A DNA stretch of 64,000 bases from Desulfocarbo indianensis (GCA_001184205.1 LBMP01000005.1:310001-374000); one strand, 5' to 3'. Shown: positions 17,627 to 26,439, numbered from the stretch's first letter. Program-made: numbers and translations. Notes: generated from the sequence alone by a model not told the origin.

Positions 17627-18664
17627 ATGATTCCCGTAGCCATATTGGGAGGTTCCGGCTATACCGGCGTGGAACTCATGCGCCTTATCGCCGGCCATCC
17701 CGAACTGGAGCTGACCGCGGTCAGCTCCAGGCAATACCAGGGCCAGGGCGTGGCCAGCCTGTTCGGCGCCTTGGAGGGCACCATGGATCTGGCCTTTTGC
17801 GCGCCCGACCCCCAGGCCCTGGCCCGGGCGGCCCGCCTGGTTTTTCTGGCGGTGCCCCACCAGACGGCCATGGCCTCGGCCCCGGACTTGCTGGCCGCCG
17901 GCGCCAAGGTGGTGGACCTTTCGGCTGATTTCCGCCTGCGGGACCGGACGATCTACGAGAAATGGTACGCGCCGCACACCGCGCCCCAATTGCTGGCCGA
18001 GGCGGTCTACGGGCTTTGCGAGCATTACCGCGCGCAGATCAAAACCGCGCGGCTGGTGGCCAATCCGGGCTGCTACGTGACCAGCGTGCTCATGGCCCTG
18101 ATACCGCTTCTTAAAAAGGGCCTGATCTCGGCGGAGGGCCTCATCGCCGACAGCGCCTCCGGGGTCTCCGGCGCGGGCCGCAAGGCCAAGGAAGCCCTCC
18201 TGCACGGCGAGGTGGCCGAGAACTTCAAGGCCTATGCCGTGGCCGGGCACCGGCATACCCCGGAGATGGAGCAGGAGCTTTCCCTGGCCGCCGGCCAAGA
18301 GGTGCGCCTGACCTTCACCCCCCACCTGTTGCCCATGGACCGGGGCATCCTCTCCACCATCTACGCCGCGCCCCTGGGCGGCTGCGGCGAGGACCAGGTG
18401 CGGGCGGCCTGGCAAGAGGCCTATGGGGCCGAGCCCTTTGTGCGGGTGCTGGCCAAGGGAGCCCTGCCCGCCACCAAGGAGGTGCGCGGCAGCAACCGGG
18501 TGCAGTTGGGCGCAGCCATGGATCCCCGCAGCGGGCTTCTCAAGCTCTTTTCGGCCCTGGACAACCTGACCAAGGGCGCCAGCGGCCAGGCCGTGCAAAA
18601 CGCCAACCTGATGCTGGGCCTGGAGGAGACCGCCGGTTTGGGAGAATTGGCGCTCACCCCCTGA
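17627..18664 (+). CDS. argC: N-acetyl-gamma-glutamyl-phosphate reductase
   Basis: A 345-residue NADPH-dependent reductase that makes N-acetylglutamate semialdehyde in arginine synthesis. GGSGYTGVELMRL is the nucleotide-binding turn; ANPGCYVTSV holds the catalytic Cys; SGVSGAGRKAK and AGHRHTPEMEQ carry further active-site residues. Length is normal. GGGGAGG lies upstream of the ATG. It stands alone with no other arg gene in the window, and starts its own unit after the rpsI terminator. Confidence 0.97.
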   Translation: MIPVAILGGSGYTGVELMRLIAGHPELELTAVSSRQYQGQGVASLFGALEGTMDLAFCAPDPQALARAARLVFLAVPHQTAMASAPDLLAAGAKVVDLSADFRLRDRTIYEKWYAPHTAPQLLAEAVYGLCEHYRAQIKTARLVANPGCYVTSVLMALIPLLKKGLISAEGLIADSASGVSGAGRKAKEALLHGEVAENFKAYAVAGHRHTPEMEQELSLAAGQEVRLTFTPHLLPMDRGILSTIYAAPLGGCGEDQVRAAWQEAYGAEPFVRVLAKGALPATKEVRGSNRVQLGAAMDPRSGLLKLFSALDNLTKGASGQAVQNANLMLGLEETAGLGELALTP

Positions 18665-18719
18665 TAAGCGGGGCTTGAGCATGCTTCTTTCATCGCCCCC
18701 CATGGCCAGGGAGGAGCCC

Positions 18720-20915
18720 ATGCCCATGATCAAAAAGGCGATAGGCGGCCTCATAGTCCTTCTGCTGCTGGCCACGGCCGGGGGTTTCCCGGCCCTGGCC
18801 TCCGCCAAGGGCCATGGCGCTGAGCGGCCCAAGGTGGGGCTGGCCCTTTCCGGCGGCGGAGCCAGGGGCCTGGCCCACATCGGGGTGCTCAAGGCGCTGG
18901 AGGAGATCGGCCTGCCGGTGGATTACATCTCCGGCACCTCCATGGGCTCCATCGTGGGCGGGCTCTACGCCGCCGGCTACACCCCGGACCAGATCTCCGG
19001 CCTGGTGAAAGAGGTCGACTGGCAGGAGGCCTTTTCCTCGGCGCCCAACCGCCGCCTGCTGCGCTACGACAAAAAACAGGAGCAGAGATACCTCCTGGAG
19101 GTCGGCCTGGCCGCCGAGGGGGTGGAACTGCCCGGCGGGCTGCTTTCCGGCTACAAGCTCAGCGCCCTGTTGAACGGCCTCTGCCTGCCGGTGGCCCACA
19201 TCCGCGATTTCAACCGCCTGCCCATCCCCTACCGGGCGGTGGCCACCGATATAGTCAACGGCGACGTGGTGATCCTGCAAGACGGCAGCCTGGCCGAGGC
19301 CATGCGCATCTCCATGGCGGTGCCCGGCGTGTTCCCGCCCTATCAATACCGGGGACGTCTTCTGGTGGACGGCGGTTTGGTGCAGAACCTGCCGGTGCAA
19401 ACCGTGAAGGACATGGGGGCCCAGGTGGTGATCGCGGTGGATGTCTCCACCCCCTTGCGCACCAGGGAAAACCTCAAGAACTTCATCCAGGTCCTGGATC
19501 AGACCATGGCCATCCAGATGATCAAGTCCACCCAGGACCAGGCCCGCCTGGCCGATCTGGTCATCCGGCCGAACCTGGACAAATACGCCAGCGCGGATTT
19601 CGACCAAAGCGAGCTGATAGAAGAAGCCGGACTCAAGGCCGGCCAGGAGATGGCCGCCGCCCTGCGCGGCCTGGCGCGGGCCAAGGGCATCCCGCTCAAG
19701 CCCTACCGCCGCCCCGGCCTGAAGCCGGTGGAAACCCTGGTGGTGGCCGGCATCGACCTGGACGGCCCGGCGGTCTACCGCGCGGAGGTGAAGCGCATGG
19801 CCCCCTACAAGCCGGGCCAGAAGATCACCACCGCCCAACTGGACGACGCCGTGCAAAAGCTCTACGGCCTGGGCAACGTGGAATACGTGAGCTACGAAAT
19901 CCTGCCCGAAAAGGACGGCCGCTCCCAGGTGCGTTTCCGGCTGGAGCCCAAGCGGCTGGGCGCGGTCTCCGGCCGCATGAGCCTGCGCATGGGCGTGAAC
20001 AGCGAGCGCACCAATCCCCTGGAGATCGGCTTCATCTTCCGCCGGCCCCATCGTCACTGGTATAACTCCTATAGCGAACTGACCGTTTTGGGCGGGCGCT
20101 CCTACGGCGGCTCCCTGGCCACGGTCTTTGAAAACCGGCCCATCGAGGGATTTTTCCTGCGCCCCGAGATTTCCTATTTCTCGCGCCTGCACGATCTCTA
20201 CCGCGACAAGGAGATCAAGGCCGAGTACAGCGTGGACACCCTGAGCCTGGGCCTGCACACCGGGCTTTATCTGAACACCCTGGGCGAGCTGCGGCTGGGC
20301 TACATGGTGATGCACGAGGAAGTGGACCCGCGCATCGTCACCATCAGCGTGGACAAGATAAACCACCGCCTGGCCGGGCTCTCGGCCAGCCTCATGCTGG
20401 ACACCCTGGACCGCCTGAGCTTTCCCCGCAGCGGCTTCACCTCCCAGCTCGCCTTTTCCCGCTGGCTGAAAAGCCTGGGATCGGACCTGGACTTCAACCG
20501 GCTGCGTTGGGACGCCATGATGGTGATCCCCTTTGGCTTCAAACACGCCCTGATCCCCAACTGGAGCCTGGCCTCGGCTTTCAACACCTCGCCGCCCTTT
20601 TCCCGCTCGGTGTACCTGGGCGGGTTCGAGGGCATGTGGGGATATGCTTTCGAGGAATTCGCCGGCCAGGAATTGGCGCGGGTTCAGCTCATGTACCGCT
20701 ACAACGTCTATAAACAAACCTACCTGCGCCTGGCGGGCAACCTGGGCGGGGTTTGGGACAATCTGGACCAGGCGGTTGATTATTGGGAGCGGCTGCACTG
20801 GGGCGGCGGCGCGGGCCTGGGCCTGGACAGCCCCCTGGGCCCCCTGGAGCTGGCCCTGGGCTGGGGCGAGTCCAGCCGCTTCAACATCTACCTGAGCTTC
20901 GGCTACTTGTTCTAG
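18720..20915 (+). CDS. Patatin-like phospholipase with POTRA and outer-membrane barrel (PlpD type)
   Basis: A 731-residue secreted protein in the layout of type Vd autotransporters. A signal peptide (residues 1-30) leads into a patatin domain with oxyanion motif GGGARG, nucleophile elbow GTSMG, and catalytic Asp in DGGLV (about residue 220), so a Ser-Asp lipase dyad is complete. Residues ~350-440 resemble a POTRA domain, and ~440-731 form a BamA/TamA-like barrel ending GESSRFNIYLSFGYLF with a terminal aromatic. I chose the ATG at 18720, which has GGGAGGAG just upstream, over one at 18675. Expected to present a lipase at the surface or release it; its biological target is not evident. Confidence 0.88.
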   Translation: MPMIKKAIGGLIVLLLLATAGGFPALASAKGHGAERPKVGLALSGGGARGLAHIGVLKALEEIGLPVDYISGTSMGSIVGGLYAAGYTPDQISGLVKEVDWQEAFSSAPNRRLLRYDKKQEQRYLLEVGLAAEGVELPGGLLSGYKLSALLNGLCLPVAHIRDFNRLPIPYRAVATDIVNGDVVILQDGSLAEAMRISMAVPGVFPPYQYRGRLLVDGGLVQNLPVQTVKDMGAQVVIAVDVSTPLRTRENLKNFIQVLDQTMAIQMIKSTQDQARLADLVIRPNLDKYASADFDQSELIEEAGLKAGQEMAAALRGLARAKGIPLKPYRRPGLKPVETLVVAGIDLDGPAVYRAEVKRMAPYKPGQKITTAQLDDAVQKLYGLGNVEYVSYEILPEKDGRSQVRFRLEPKRLGAVSGRMSLRMGVNSERTNPLEIGFIFRRPHRHWYNSYSELTVLGGRSYGGSLATVFENRPIEGFFLRPEISYFSRLHDLYRDKEIKAEYSVDTLSLGLHTGLYLNTLGELRLGYMVMHEEVDPRIVTISVDKINHRLAGLSASLMLDTLDRLSFPRSGFTSQLAFSRWLKSLGSDLDFNRLRWDAMMVIPFGFKHALIPNWSLASAFNTSPPFSRSVYLGGFEGMWGYAFEEFAGQELARVQLMYRYNVYKQTYLRLAGNLGGVWDNLDQAVDYWERLHWGGGAGLGLDSPLGPLELALGWGESSRFNIYLSFGYLF

Positions 20916-20927
20916 GAGGGTCTGCGC

Positions 20928-21773
20928 TTGGCGGAGTCCGAACTATGGGCCGCCCTGTTGGGGGATTTCCCGCCCCACCAGGTGCCCTTCATCGAGGGCG
21001 AGGGCGGCGCTGACGGCCAACCCCGCCGTCTGGCCCTGGTGCTGGCCTACGAAGGCACCCGGTTCGCGGGCTGGCAGTTGCAGCCCGGCAAGCGCACCGT
21101 GCAGGAAGAGGTGGAAAAGGCCCTGGGCACCCTCTGCGACCAGGCGGTGCGGGTGGAGGCCAGCGGCCGCACCGACGCCGGCGTGCACGCTCTCGGCCAG
21201 GTGGCCAGCTTCAGCACGACCAGCCGCCTCAGCCTGGAGCGCATGCGGCGCGGCCTGGCCTCCCTGCTGCCGCCCGACGTTAATCTCCGCCGGCTGGGCG
21301 CGGTGCCGGCGGGCTTTCACGCCCGCTTCGCTTGCCTGGCCAAGACCTATCGCTATTTTCTGTGGCCCGGCGCTTCGGCCCCGCTTTTTTTAAAACGGCG
21401 CTTGTGGGCCCTGCGCCAGGGCCTGGACCCGCAAGCCCTGGCCGCGGCCCTGGCCCAGGTGGTGGGCGAGCGCGACCTGGCCGCCTTTGCCAGCCGCCTG
21501 GGTGTGGTGGAGGAAGGCTCCACCGTGCGCCGGGTGATGGCGGCGGAGCTGGACGCCTCCGGCCCGGTGTGGCGGGTGCGCATCACCGGCAGCGGTTTTC
21601 TGCGCCACGTGGTGCGCAATCTGGTGGGGGCCTGCGTGCAGGTGGGCATGGGCCGGCTCAAGCCCCAGGCGGTGGGGGAAATGCTGGCGGCCGGCCGCCG
21701 GCTCTACGCCGGGCCCAAGGCCCCGGCCGGCGGCCTCTATCTGAGCCGGGTCTACTACCGCGAGCTATCCTGA
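20928..21773 (+). CDS. truA: tRNA pseudouridine(38-40) synthase TruA
   Basis: A 281-residue pseudouridine synthase that modifies positions 38-40 of tRNA anticodon arms. The catalytic Asp is in ASGRTDAGVHALGQ; LAYEGTRFAGWQLQP is the family opening and GSGFLRHVVRNLVGA the C-terminal signature. The start is TTG at 20928 with AGGAGGG about eight bases upstream; this puts ~33 extra residues before the family opening, a little longer than usual. The 3' end overlaps a convergent small gene by 19 bases. Confidence 0.94.
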   Translation: MAESELWAALLGDFPPHQVPFIEGEGGADGQPRRLALVLAYEGTRFAGWQLQPGKRTVQEEVEKALGTLCDQAVRVEASGRTDAGVHALGQVASFSTTSRLSLERMRRGLASLLPPDVNLRRLGAVPAGFHARFACLAKTYRYFLWPGASAPLFLKRRLWALRQGLDPQALAAALAQVVGERDLAAFASRLGVVEEGSTVRRVMAAELDASGPVWRVRITGSGFLRHVVRNLVGACVQVGMGRLKPQAVGEMLAAGRRLYAGPKAPAGGLYLSRVYYRELS

Positions 21774-21955
21774 GCGTTGTCTTCCACGGTCTCTTTGACC
21801 GCCCGGTAAATCTGGGAAAAGGTCTCCTGAAAAGCGGCGGAAGACAGCCGGCCGGTCTCGATGAACTTCACGGCTATCTCCTTGGACGCCTTGAGGTAAG
21901 CCTCCTCGCGGGGGCTGAGGCGGTCTTCCTTGGCCGGTTCTTTTCTGTTTGCCAT
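21755..21955 (-). CDS. Small conserved-looking hypothetical protein
   Basis: A 66-residue protein starting MANRKEPAKEDRLSPREEAY and then forming two amphipathic helices (SKEIAVKFIETGRLSSAAF, QIYRAVKETVEDN). It has no signal peptide or Cys. The pattern of helices recalls the N-terminal part of MucR/Ros-like or other small helical regulators, but no zinc finger is present, so I make no functional claim. The last 19 bases overlap the truA 3' end in the opposite direction. I chose the ATG at 21955 because upstream sequence in frame is low-complexity and repeat-derived. Confidence 0.55.
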   Translation of the reverse strand: MANRKEPAKEDRLSPREEAYLKASKEIAVKFIETGRLSSAAFQETFSQIYRAVKETVEDNAQDSSR

Positions 21956-22026
21956 GCGCGCTCCTCGCCCGCGTATTTCACGAAGGTCGGGCGGCCGGCT
22001 GCGCCAGGTGCCCGCCGCCTGCGTTG

Positions 22027-22084
22027 CCGGCTGCGCCAAGTCGTCGCTGTAGTTAAAACTACACCTGCCTCCTTGGCTTGCCGG
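22027..22084. repeat. Palindromic hairpin element
   Basis: Nested inverted repeats: CCGGC (22027-22031) with GCCGG (22080-22084), CCAAG (22036-22040) with CTTGG (22072-22076), and a perfect core TGTAGTT-AA-AACTACA (22048-22063). Its layout matches the larger palindrome at 30970-31092, whose core is CGTAG-N6-CTACG. Intergenic, orientation-neutral. Together with the next two entries it fills the 21956-22408 gap, in which I see no gene. Confidence 0.6.
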
Positions 22085-22111
22085 TCGCCTTGGCGGCAGC
22101 CAACTGACTGT

Positions 22112-22224
22112 GCCGGTCCGGGTGACAGAATGCGACCTTTGAATACGAGGCTTGTTCTTTTATCCGCTAACCATGATCGACAAATCCGCTAACGACCACC
22201 CAACCCTCATGAAATATGCGGGCT
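22112..22224 (-). repeat. 113-bp dispersed repeat, copy A
   Basis: Read on the minus strand this begins AGCCCGCATATTTCATGAGG and ends CCCGGACCGGC. A second copy of the same length lies at 41415-41527 on the plus strand; by eye they agree at roughly four of five positions, with about two single-base indels. It has no open frame of note. It may be the remnant of a small mobile element or a repeat family of this genome. Confidence 0.7.
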
Positions 22225-22232
22225 GATGTAGC

Positions 22233-22327
22233 GATGGGCCCCCGCCGGAAGGAAGAAGGCACACTCTTGATTCTCGGCGGGGACCGATCCGCCCGAAGAT
22301 AAACCTTTGGGGCCCATCCCCGGCGGG
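22233..22327. other. Long inverted repeat with alternative pairing, upstream of mutL
   Basis: GATGGGCCCC (22233-22242) is matched perfectly by GGGGCCCATC (22309-22318). The overlapping CCCGCCG (22241-22247) can pair with CGGCGGG at either 22275-22281 or 22321-22327. The stems compete, as in attenuators or as in degraded mobile-element ends. It lies about 80 bases before mutL. No known riboswitch class is recognised. Confidence 0.45.
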
Positions 22328-22408
22328 CTAAACATAGCAGAAGCCCCAAGCCGCCCGCAAGGCGTAGGGCCCTGGCCCTGGGAGTTGGCCTGAGGTATTC
22401 TAGTTGGC

Positions 22409-24244
22409 ATGGATCGACCCGCCCAGATGCGCCCGGTGCGCCTGTTGCCCGAGGAGGTGGCCAACCAGATCGCCGCCGGCGAGGTGGTGGAGCGCCCGGC
22501 CAGCGTGCTCAAGGAACTGGTGGAAAACTCCCTGGACGCCGGCGCCGGCCGCATAGCGGTTGAGGTGGAGGCGGGGGGCCGCCGCCTGATCCGGGTGGTG
22601 GACGACGGCTGGGGCCTTTCCCAGGACGATCTCCTCATGGCCCTGGAACGCCACGCCACCAGCAAGGTGGCCCTGCCCGAGGACCTGGCCGCGGTGAGCA
22701 CCCTGGGCTTCCGCGGCGAGGCCATCCCCAGCATAGCCGCGGTGAGCCGCTTCAACATGCGCTCCCGCCGCGCCCAGGACGAAGCCGGCTCCGAGGTGGC
22801 GGTGCGCGGCGGCTCCCTGCGCGAGGTGAAAGAGGTGGGCTGCCCGGTGGGCACGGTGGTGGAGGTGCGGGATATCTTCTACAACATCCCGGCCCGGCGC
22901 AAATTCCTGAAAAGCATCGCCACCGAAGCCGGCCATTTGGGCGAGGCCTTCCTGCGCCTGGCCCTGGCCCGCCCCCAGGTGGCCTTGCGCTACACGGCCA
23001 ACGGCCGGCTGGTTTACGACCTGCCCGCCACCGAAGACCTGGCCGCGCGGGCGGCCGAGCTTTTGGGCCGGGAAACCGCGGCGCGGCTGGTGCGGGTGGC
23101 TGAAAGCCTGAACGGCGTTTCCCTGACCGGCCTGGCCGGCCTGCCCGACGTATCCCGCGCCTCCCTGGACCAGGTCTACACCTTCATCAACGGCCGCTAC
23201 GTGCGCGACAAGGTGCTGCTGCACGCGGTGGGCGAGGCCTACCGGGGCCTCATGCCCGACGGCCGGCGGCCGGTGGTGGTGCTGGATCTGGCCGTGGACC
23301 CGGCCGAGGTGGACGTGAACGTGCACCCGGCCAAGATCGAGGTGCGCTTTCACCGGCAGAACGAAATCCACGCCGCCCTGGCCCAGGGCCTGCGCCAGGC
23401 CCTGGCCGCGGGCAGGTTGGCCCAGGCGGAGCGCGCCGCCCGGCCCCAGCCCGCCCCGGCCCAGCGCCCCGCTCCCCAAGTCAGCGGAAGGCCCGCGGCC
23501 TTCCCCGCCCGGCCCCTGGGCAGGCCCGCCACGCCGCCGCTGGCGGCCACCCCCGGCGGGGGTCTGGCGGTGCGCGAACCGGCCGCGGAAACCGCGCCGG
23601 CCTATCAGCCGCCGCCGGCCCTGCCCCAGGCCCGGCCCTTGTTCGGCCCGGCCGGCGACCTCACGGTTTTGGGCCAGCTGCACGGGCTGTACGTCATCTG
23701 CGCCTCCTCCGAGGGGCTCATCATTATGGATCAGCACGCGGCCCACGAGCGCCTCACCTATGAGGTCTTGAAGCAGGACCTCCAGCGGGGCGCTTTACCC
23801 CGGCAGGGGCTTTTAAGCCCGGCCACCCTGGAGCTGACCCCCAGGGAGGCGGCCCTGGCCCAGGAGCAGGGCGCGGACTGGGCGCGCCTGGGCCTGGAGA
23901 TGGGCCCCTTCGGCGGCAACACCTGGGTGATCATGAGCCTGCCCCCGCTCCTGGCCGGCCAGGATCCGGCCCAGGTGGCGCGCGGCCTCCTGGACGAGCT
24001 GGCCCAGGCCGGGGTGCCCTCGGGCACGCCGGAATTCCTGGAGGTGGCTCTGCGCTCCCTGGCCTGCCGCTCCTCCATCAAGAGCGGCCAGCGCCTGGGC
24101 GAGCGCGAACTGAACGACCTGGCGGCCCGCGCCGCCGCCCTGCCGCCGCCGGTCACCTGCCCCCACGGCCGCCCCGTGTTCCTCACCATCAGCCGCCGGG
24201 AGCTGGCCAAGCATTTCAAGCGCACCCCGGAGCCCGCCGCTTGA
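22409..24244 (+). CDS. mutL: DNA mismatch repair protein MutL
   Basis: A 611-residue GHKL ATPase of mismatch repair. N-terminal motifs are VANQIAAGEVVERPASVLKE, ENSLDAGAG and TLGFRGEAIPSI (ATP binding). Residues ~335-415 are a Pro/Ala-rich linker. The C-terminal domain carries MDQHAAHERLTYE, matching the DQHA(x)2E(x)4E endonuclease motif, and TCPHGRP near the end, so this MutL should be a nicking type as in bacteria without MutH. No mutS is next to it. The stop overlaps the miaA TTG start (TTGA). Confidence 0.96.
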   Translation: MDRPAQMRPVRLLPEEVANQIAAGEVVERPASVLKELVENSLDAGAGRIAVEVEAGGRRLIRVVDDGWGLSQDDLLMALERHATSKVALPEDLAAVSTLGFRGEAIPSIAAVSRFNMRSRRAQDEAGSEVAVRGGSLREVKEVGCPVGTVVEVRDIFYNIPARRKFLKSIATEAGHLGEAFLRLALARPQVALRYTANGRLVYDLPATEDLAARAAELLGRETAARLVRVAESLNGVSLTGLAGLPDVSRASLDQVYTFINGRYVRDKVLLHAVGEAYRGLMPDGRRPVVVLDLAVDPAEVDVNVHPAKIEVRFHRQNEIHAALAQGLRQALAAGRLAQAERAARPQPAPAQRPAPQVSGRPAAFPARPLGRPATPPLAATPGGGLAVREPAAETAPAYQPPPALPQARPLFGPAGDLTVLGQLHGLYVICASSEGLIIMDQHAAHERLTYEVLKQDLQRGALPRQGLLSPATLELTPREAALAQEQGADWARLGLEMGPFGGNTWVIMSLPPLLAGQDPAQVARGLLDELAQAGVPSGTPEFLEVALRSLACRSSIKSGQRLGERELNDLAARAAALPPPVTCPHGRPVFLTISRRELAKHFKRTPEPAA

Positions 24245-25185
24245 GCCCGGAGCCCGTCATGGTGCTGGCAGGCCCCACCGCGGTGGGCAAGACCAGCCTG
24301 GCGCTGGAGCTTTGCCGGCGCTTCCGGGCCGAGGTGGTGAACGCCGACAGCGTGCAGATCTACCGGGGGCTGGACATCGGCTCGGCCAAGCCCACCCCGG
24401 CCGAGCGAGCCCAAGCCCCCCATCACCTGCTGGACGTGGCCGATCCGGCCGAGGATTTCGACGCGGCCCGCTTCGCCCAACTGGCCGACCAGGCCATAGA
24501 GGACATTCGCGCCCGGGGCGGGCGGGCGCTGGTGGCCGGCGGCACCGGGCTCTATATCCGCGCCCTGCTTTTCGGCCTGGCTCCATTGCCTCCGGCGGAC
24601 CCGGCCCTGCGGGCCCGTTTGCAAGAGGATTGGCTGCGCCAGGGTCCCAAGGCCATGCACCGGCGCCTGGCCGCCCTGGACCCCCCGGCCGCGGCCCGGC
24701 TGCACCCCAACGACCGCCAGCGCGTGCTGCGCGCCCTGGAGGTCTGCTTGCAGACCGGCGAGCCCTTTTCCCGGCGGCAGGCGGAACACGGCTTTGCCCA
24801 GGCCCGCCACGCCTATTTCCTGGTGGGCCTGAAAAGACCCAAGCCCGAACTGGACCGGCGCATAGCCCGGCGCTGCCGGGAAATGTGGCAACAGGGCCTG
24901 GCCGAGGAGGTGCGCGGGCTCCTGGCCCAGGGGGTGCCGCCCCAGGCAAAATCCCTAGGCAGTCTGGGCTACGCCCAAGCCATACGCTATCTTAAGGGAG
25001 AGCTGGACCAGGAGGCGGCCCTGGCCGAAATGATCGCCCGCACCAGGGCCTACGCCAAGAGACAGCTCACTTGGTTTCGCGGCATGAAAGGTATAAACTG
25101 GCTCTCGCCCGATGACCGGGCGGCGGTTTTCGCCGCGGCGGCCCGCCACTGGGAAAGGCCGCTCCCGGCCGTTGAAGGAGAATAA
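24241..25185 (+). CDS. miaA: tRNA dimethylallyltransferase MiaA
   Basis: A 314-residue enzyme that prenylates A37 of tRNAs reading UNN codons. The P-loop is LAGPTAVGKTSLAL, then VVNADSVQIYRGLDIGSAKP and GGTGLYIRALLFGL; the C-terminal RTRAYAKRQLTWFRG is the family end signature. The TTG start is coupled to the mutL stop. miaB, which acts on the same base next in the pathway, is in this window at 44-45.5 kb but not linked. Confidence 0.96.
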   Translation: MSPEPVMVLAGPTAVGKTSLALELCRRFRAEVVNADSVQIYRGLDIGSAKPTPAERAQAPHHLLDVADPAEDFDAARFAQLADQAIEDIRARGGRALVAGGTGLYIRALLFGLAPLPPADPALRARLQEDWLRQGPKAMHRRLAALDPPAAARLHPNDRQRVLRALEVCLQTGEPFSRRQAEHGFAQARHAYFLVGLKRPKPELDRRIARRCREMWQQGLAEEVRGLLAQGVPPQAKSLGSLGYAQAIRYLKGELDQEAALAEMIARTRAYAKRQLTWFRGMKGINWLSPDDRAAVFAAAARHWERPLPAVEGE

Positions 25186-25188
25186 GTG

Positions 25189-26358
25189 ATGACCAAGGCT
25201 CGTTGCCTTTTCAGCGCCCTGGCCCTGCTGCTCGGCCTCATGGCCGTCTGCCCCTGGGCCCAGGCCGAGCCGGGCCCGGCGGCCACCGTCATGGTATTGG
25301 GCCGGCACCCGGCCGGCGACAACGAGGCCGCCGCCCGCGAGGCGGCGGTGGCCCAGGCCCTGCGCCAGGCGGTGGCCATGACGGCGCTGGCCATGGTGGA
25401 CCCGGCCACCCTGCGTTCGCAACTGGCCGGCCTGGACGGCCGGGTGTTGGCCAAGGCCTCCCAGTTCGTGACCACCTACAGCCTGCAGGCCCATGCCCGC
25501 AGCGGAGACGAGGTGGTGGTCTTGGTTTCGGCCAGCGTGGATAAAAGGTCACTGGACCAGGCGCTCACCCAGGCCGGCCTGCGCCTGCCCGCCGCTCGCC
25601 AGGCGCTGACCCTGGCGCTGGTTTCCGAGGAAGCCGCGCCGGGCCGGCCCGAGGTGTTCTGGTGGGGCGGCGCGCCGGGGGCTCCCACCGCCCCGGCCCC
25701 GGTGGCCGAGGTCCTGAAATCCCTGGGCGTGCGCATGGTGGAGCCGGGGGTGCTGGCCGGCAAGGTGCCGGCGGAAGCCCGCCAGCCGGTGCTCAACGAG
25801 GAGCAGGCCCTGGAGCTGGCGCGGGCGGCCCAGGCCGGCCTGGTGATCATGGGAAGGGTGCGCACCTATCCCCTGGTGACCCCCCAGGGCGAAAGCCCGC
25901 CGCCGGTGGCCCAGCTCATGGCCCTGGACGTGGCCAGCCAAAAGGCCCTGGCCTTCGTGGAGACGGAGGGGCCCAGCTTCCATCTGACGCCGGGGCCCGG
26001 CGCGGGCCCGGCGGTGACCGACGCCGTGCAGCAGTCGGTGCGCCAGCTTTTGGAACAGGTTTCCCAGGCCGCGCCCAGCCAGGGCGAAACCGTTAGCGAG
26101 GTGACGCTGACCATCCGCGGCCTGCGCAGCCTGGCCGACCTGCACCGCTTCGAGCAGGTGCTGGGCTCCCTCAGCGGCCTGGTGGCCTCGGCGCGGCGGG
26201 AATCGGTGGGGGCCGGCTGGGCCGAACTCAAGGTGCGGCTCAACGGTCCGCCCTCCCAACTGGCCGATCAGCTCATTGTCCAGGATTTCGGCGATTTCCT
26301 GGTCAACGTCCTGGACATTTCCCAGGAGAGCGTGAAGCTCCTGCTCATCGGCAAATAG
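25189..26358 (+). CDS. Secreted FlgT-like / LPP20-like protein
   Basis: A 389-residue exported protein. The signal peptide (FSALALLLGLMAVCPWAQA) is followed by NEAAAREAAVAQALRQAV, the pattern of the N-terminal domain of FlgT and related LPP20 proteins, then a beta-rich region with GRVRTYPLV and a C-terminal region SEVTLTIRGLRSLADLHRFE recalling repeated BON-like beta units. There is no lipobox. ATG at 25189 follows a GTG directly after the miaA stop; GGAG upstream supports either. It ends before tRNA-Val. FlgT assembles part of the flagellar basal body, but that role is not shown here. Confidence 0.65.
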   Translation: MTKARCLFSALALLLGLMAVCPWAQAEPGPAATVMVLGRHPAGDNEAAAREAAVAQALRQAVAMTALAMVDPATLRSQLAGLDGRVLAKASQFVTTYSLQAHARSGDEVVVLVSASVDKRSLDQALTQAGLRLPAARQALTLALVSEEAAPGRPEVFWWGGAPGAPTAPAPVAEVLKSLGVRMVEPGVLAGKVPAEARQPVLNEEQALELARAAQAGLVIMGRVRTYPLVTPQGESPPPVAQLMALDVASQKALAFVETEGPSFHLTPGPGAGPAVTDAVQQSVRQLLEQVSQAAPSQGETVSEVTLTIRGLRSLADLHRFEQVLGSLSGLVASARRESVGAGWAELKVRLNGPPSQLADQLIVQDFGDFLVNVLDISQESVKLLLIGK

Positions 26359-26396
26359 GCGGGGCGCCGGCCGGGTGCGGCGGCGGGTTATCTCCC

Positions 26397-26425
26397 TTGA
26401 CAGCCGCTTTGGCCGCTGGTAGAAA
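26397..26425 (+). promoter_or_regulatory. Sigma-70 promoter for tRNA-Val
   Basis: Perfect TTGACA (26397-26402), a 17-base spacer and TAGAAA (26420-26425, four of six). The expected transcription start is about 8 bases before the mature tRNA 5' end. Confidence 0.75.
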
Positions 26426-26439
26426 GAGTGTTCTATTTC

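Noticed and set aside
18690-20798. Minus-strand open frame of about 700 codons opposite the patatin gene
   Set aside because: Gln/His/Gly-rich with no recognisable domain; the patatin/barrel gene on the plus strand has full catalytic motifs and a ribosome-binding site.
22112-22224. A CRISPR repeat
   Set aside because: Only two copies, 19 kb apart and inverted, with no spacers or cas genes.
22233-22408. A known riboswitch upstream of mutL
   Set aside because: No conserved core of cobalamin, SAM, TPP, or c-di-GMP classes could be recognised, and mutL is not a usual target.
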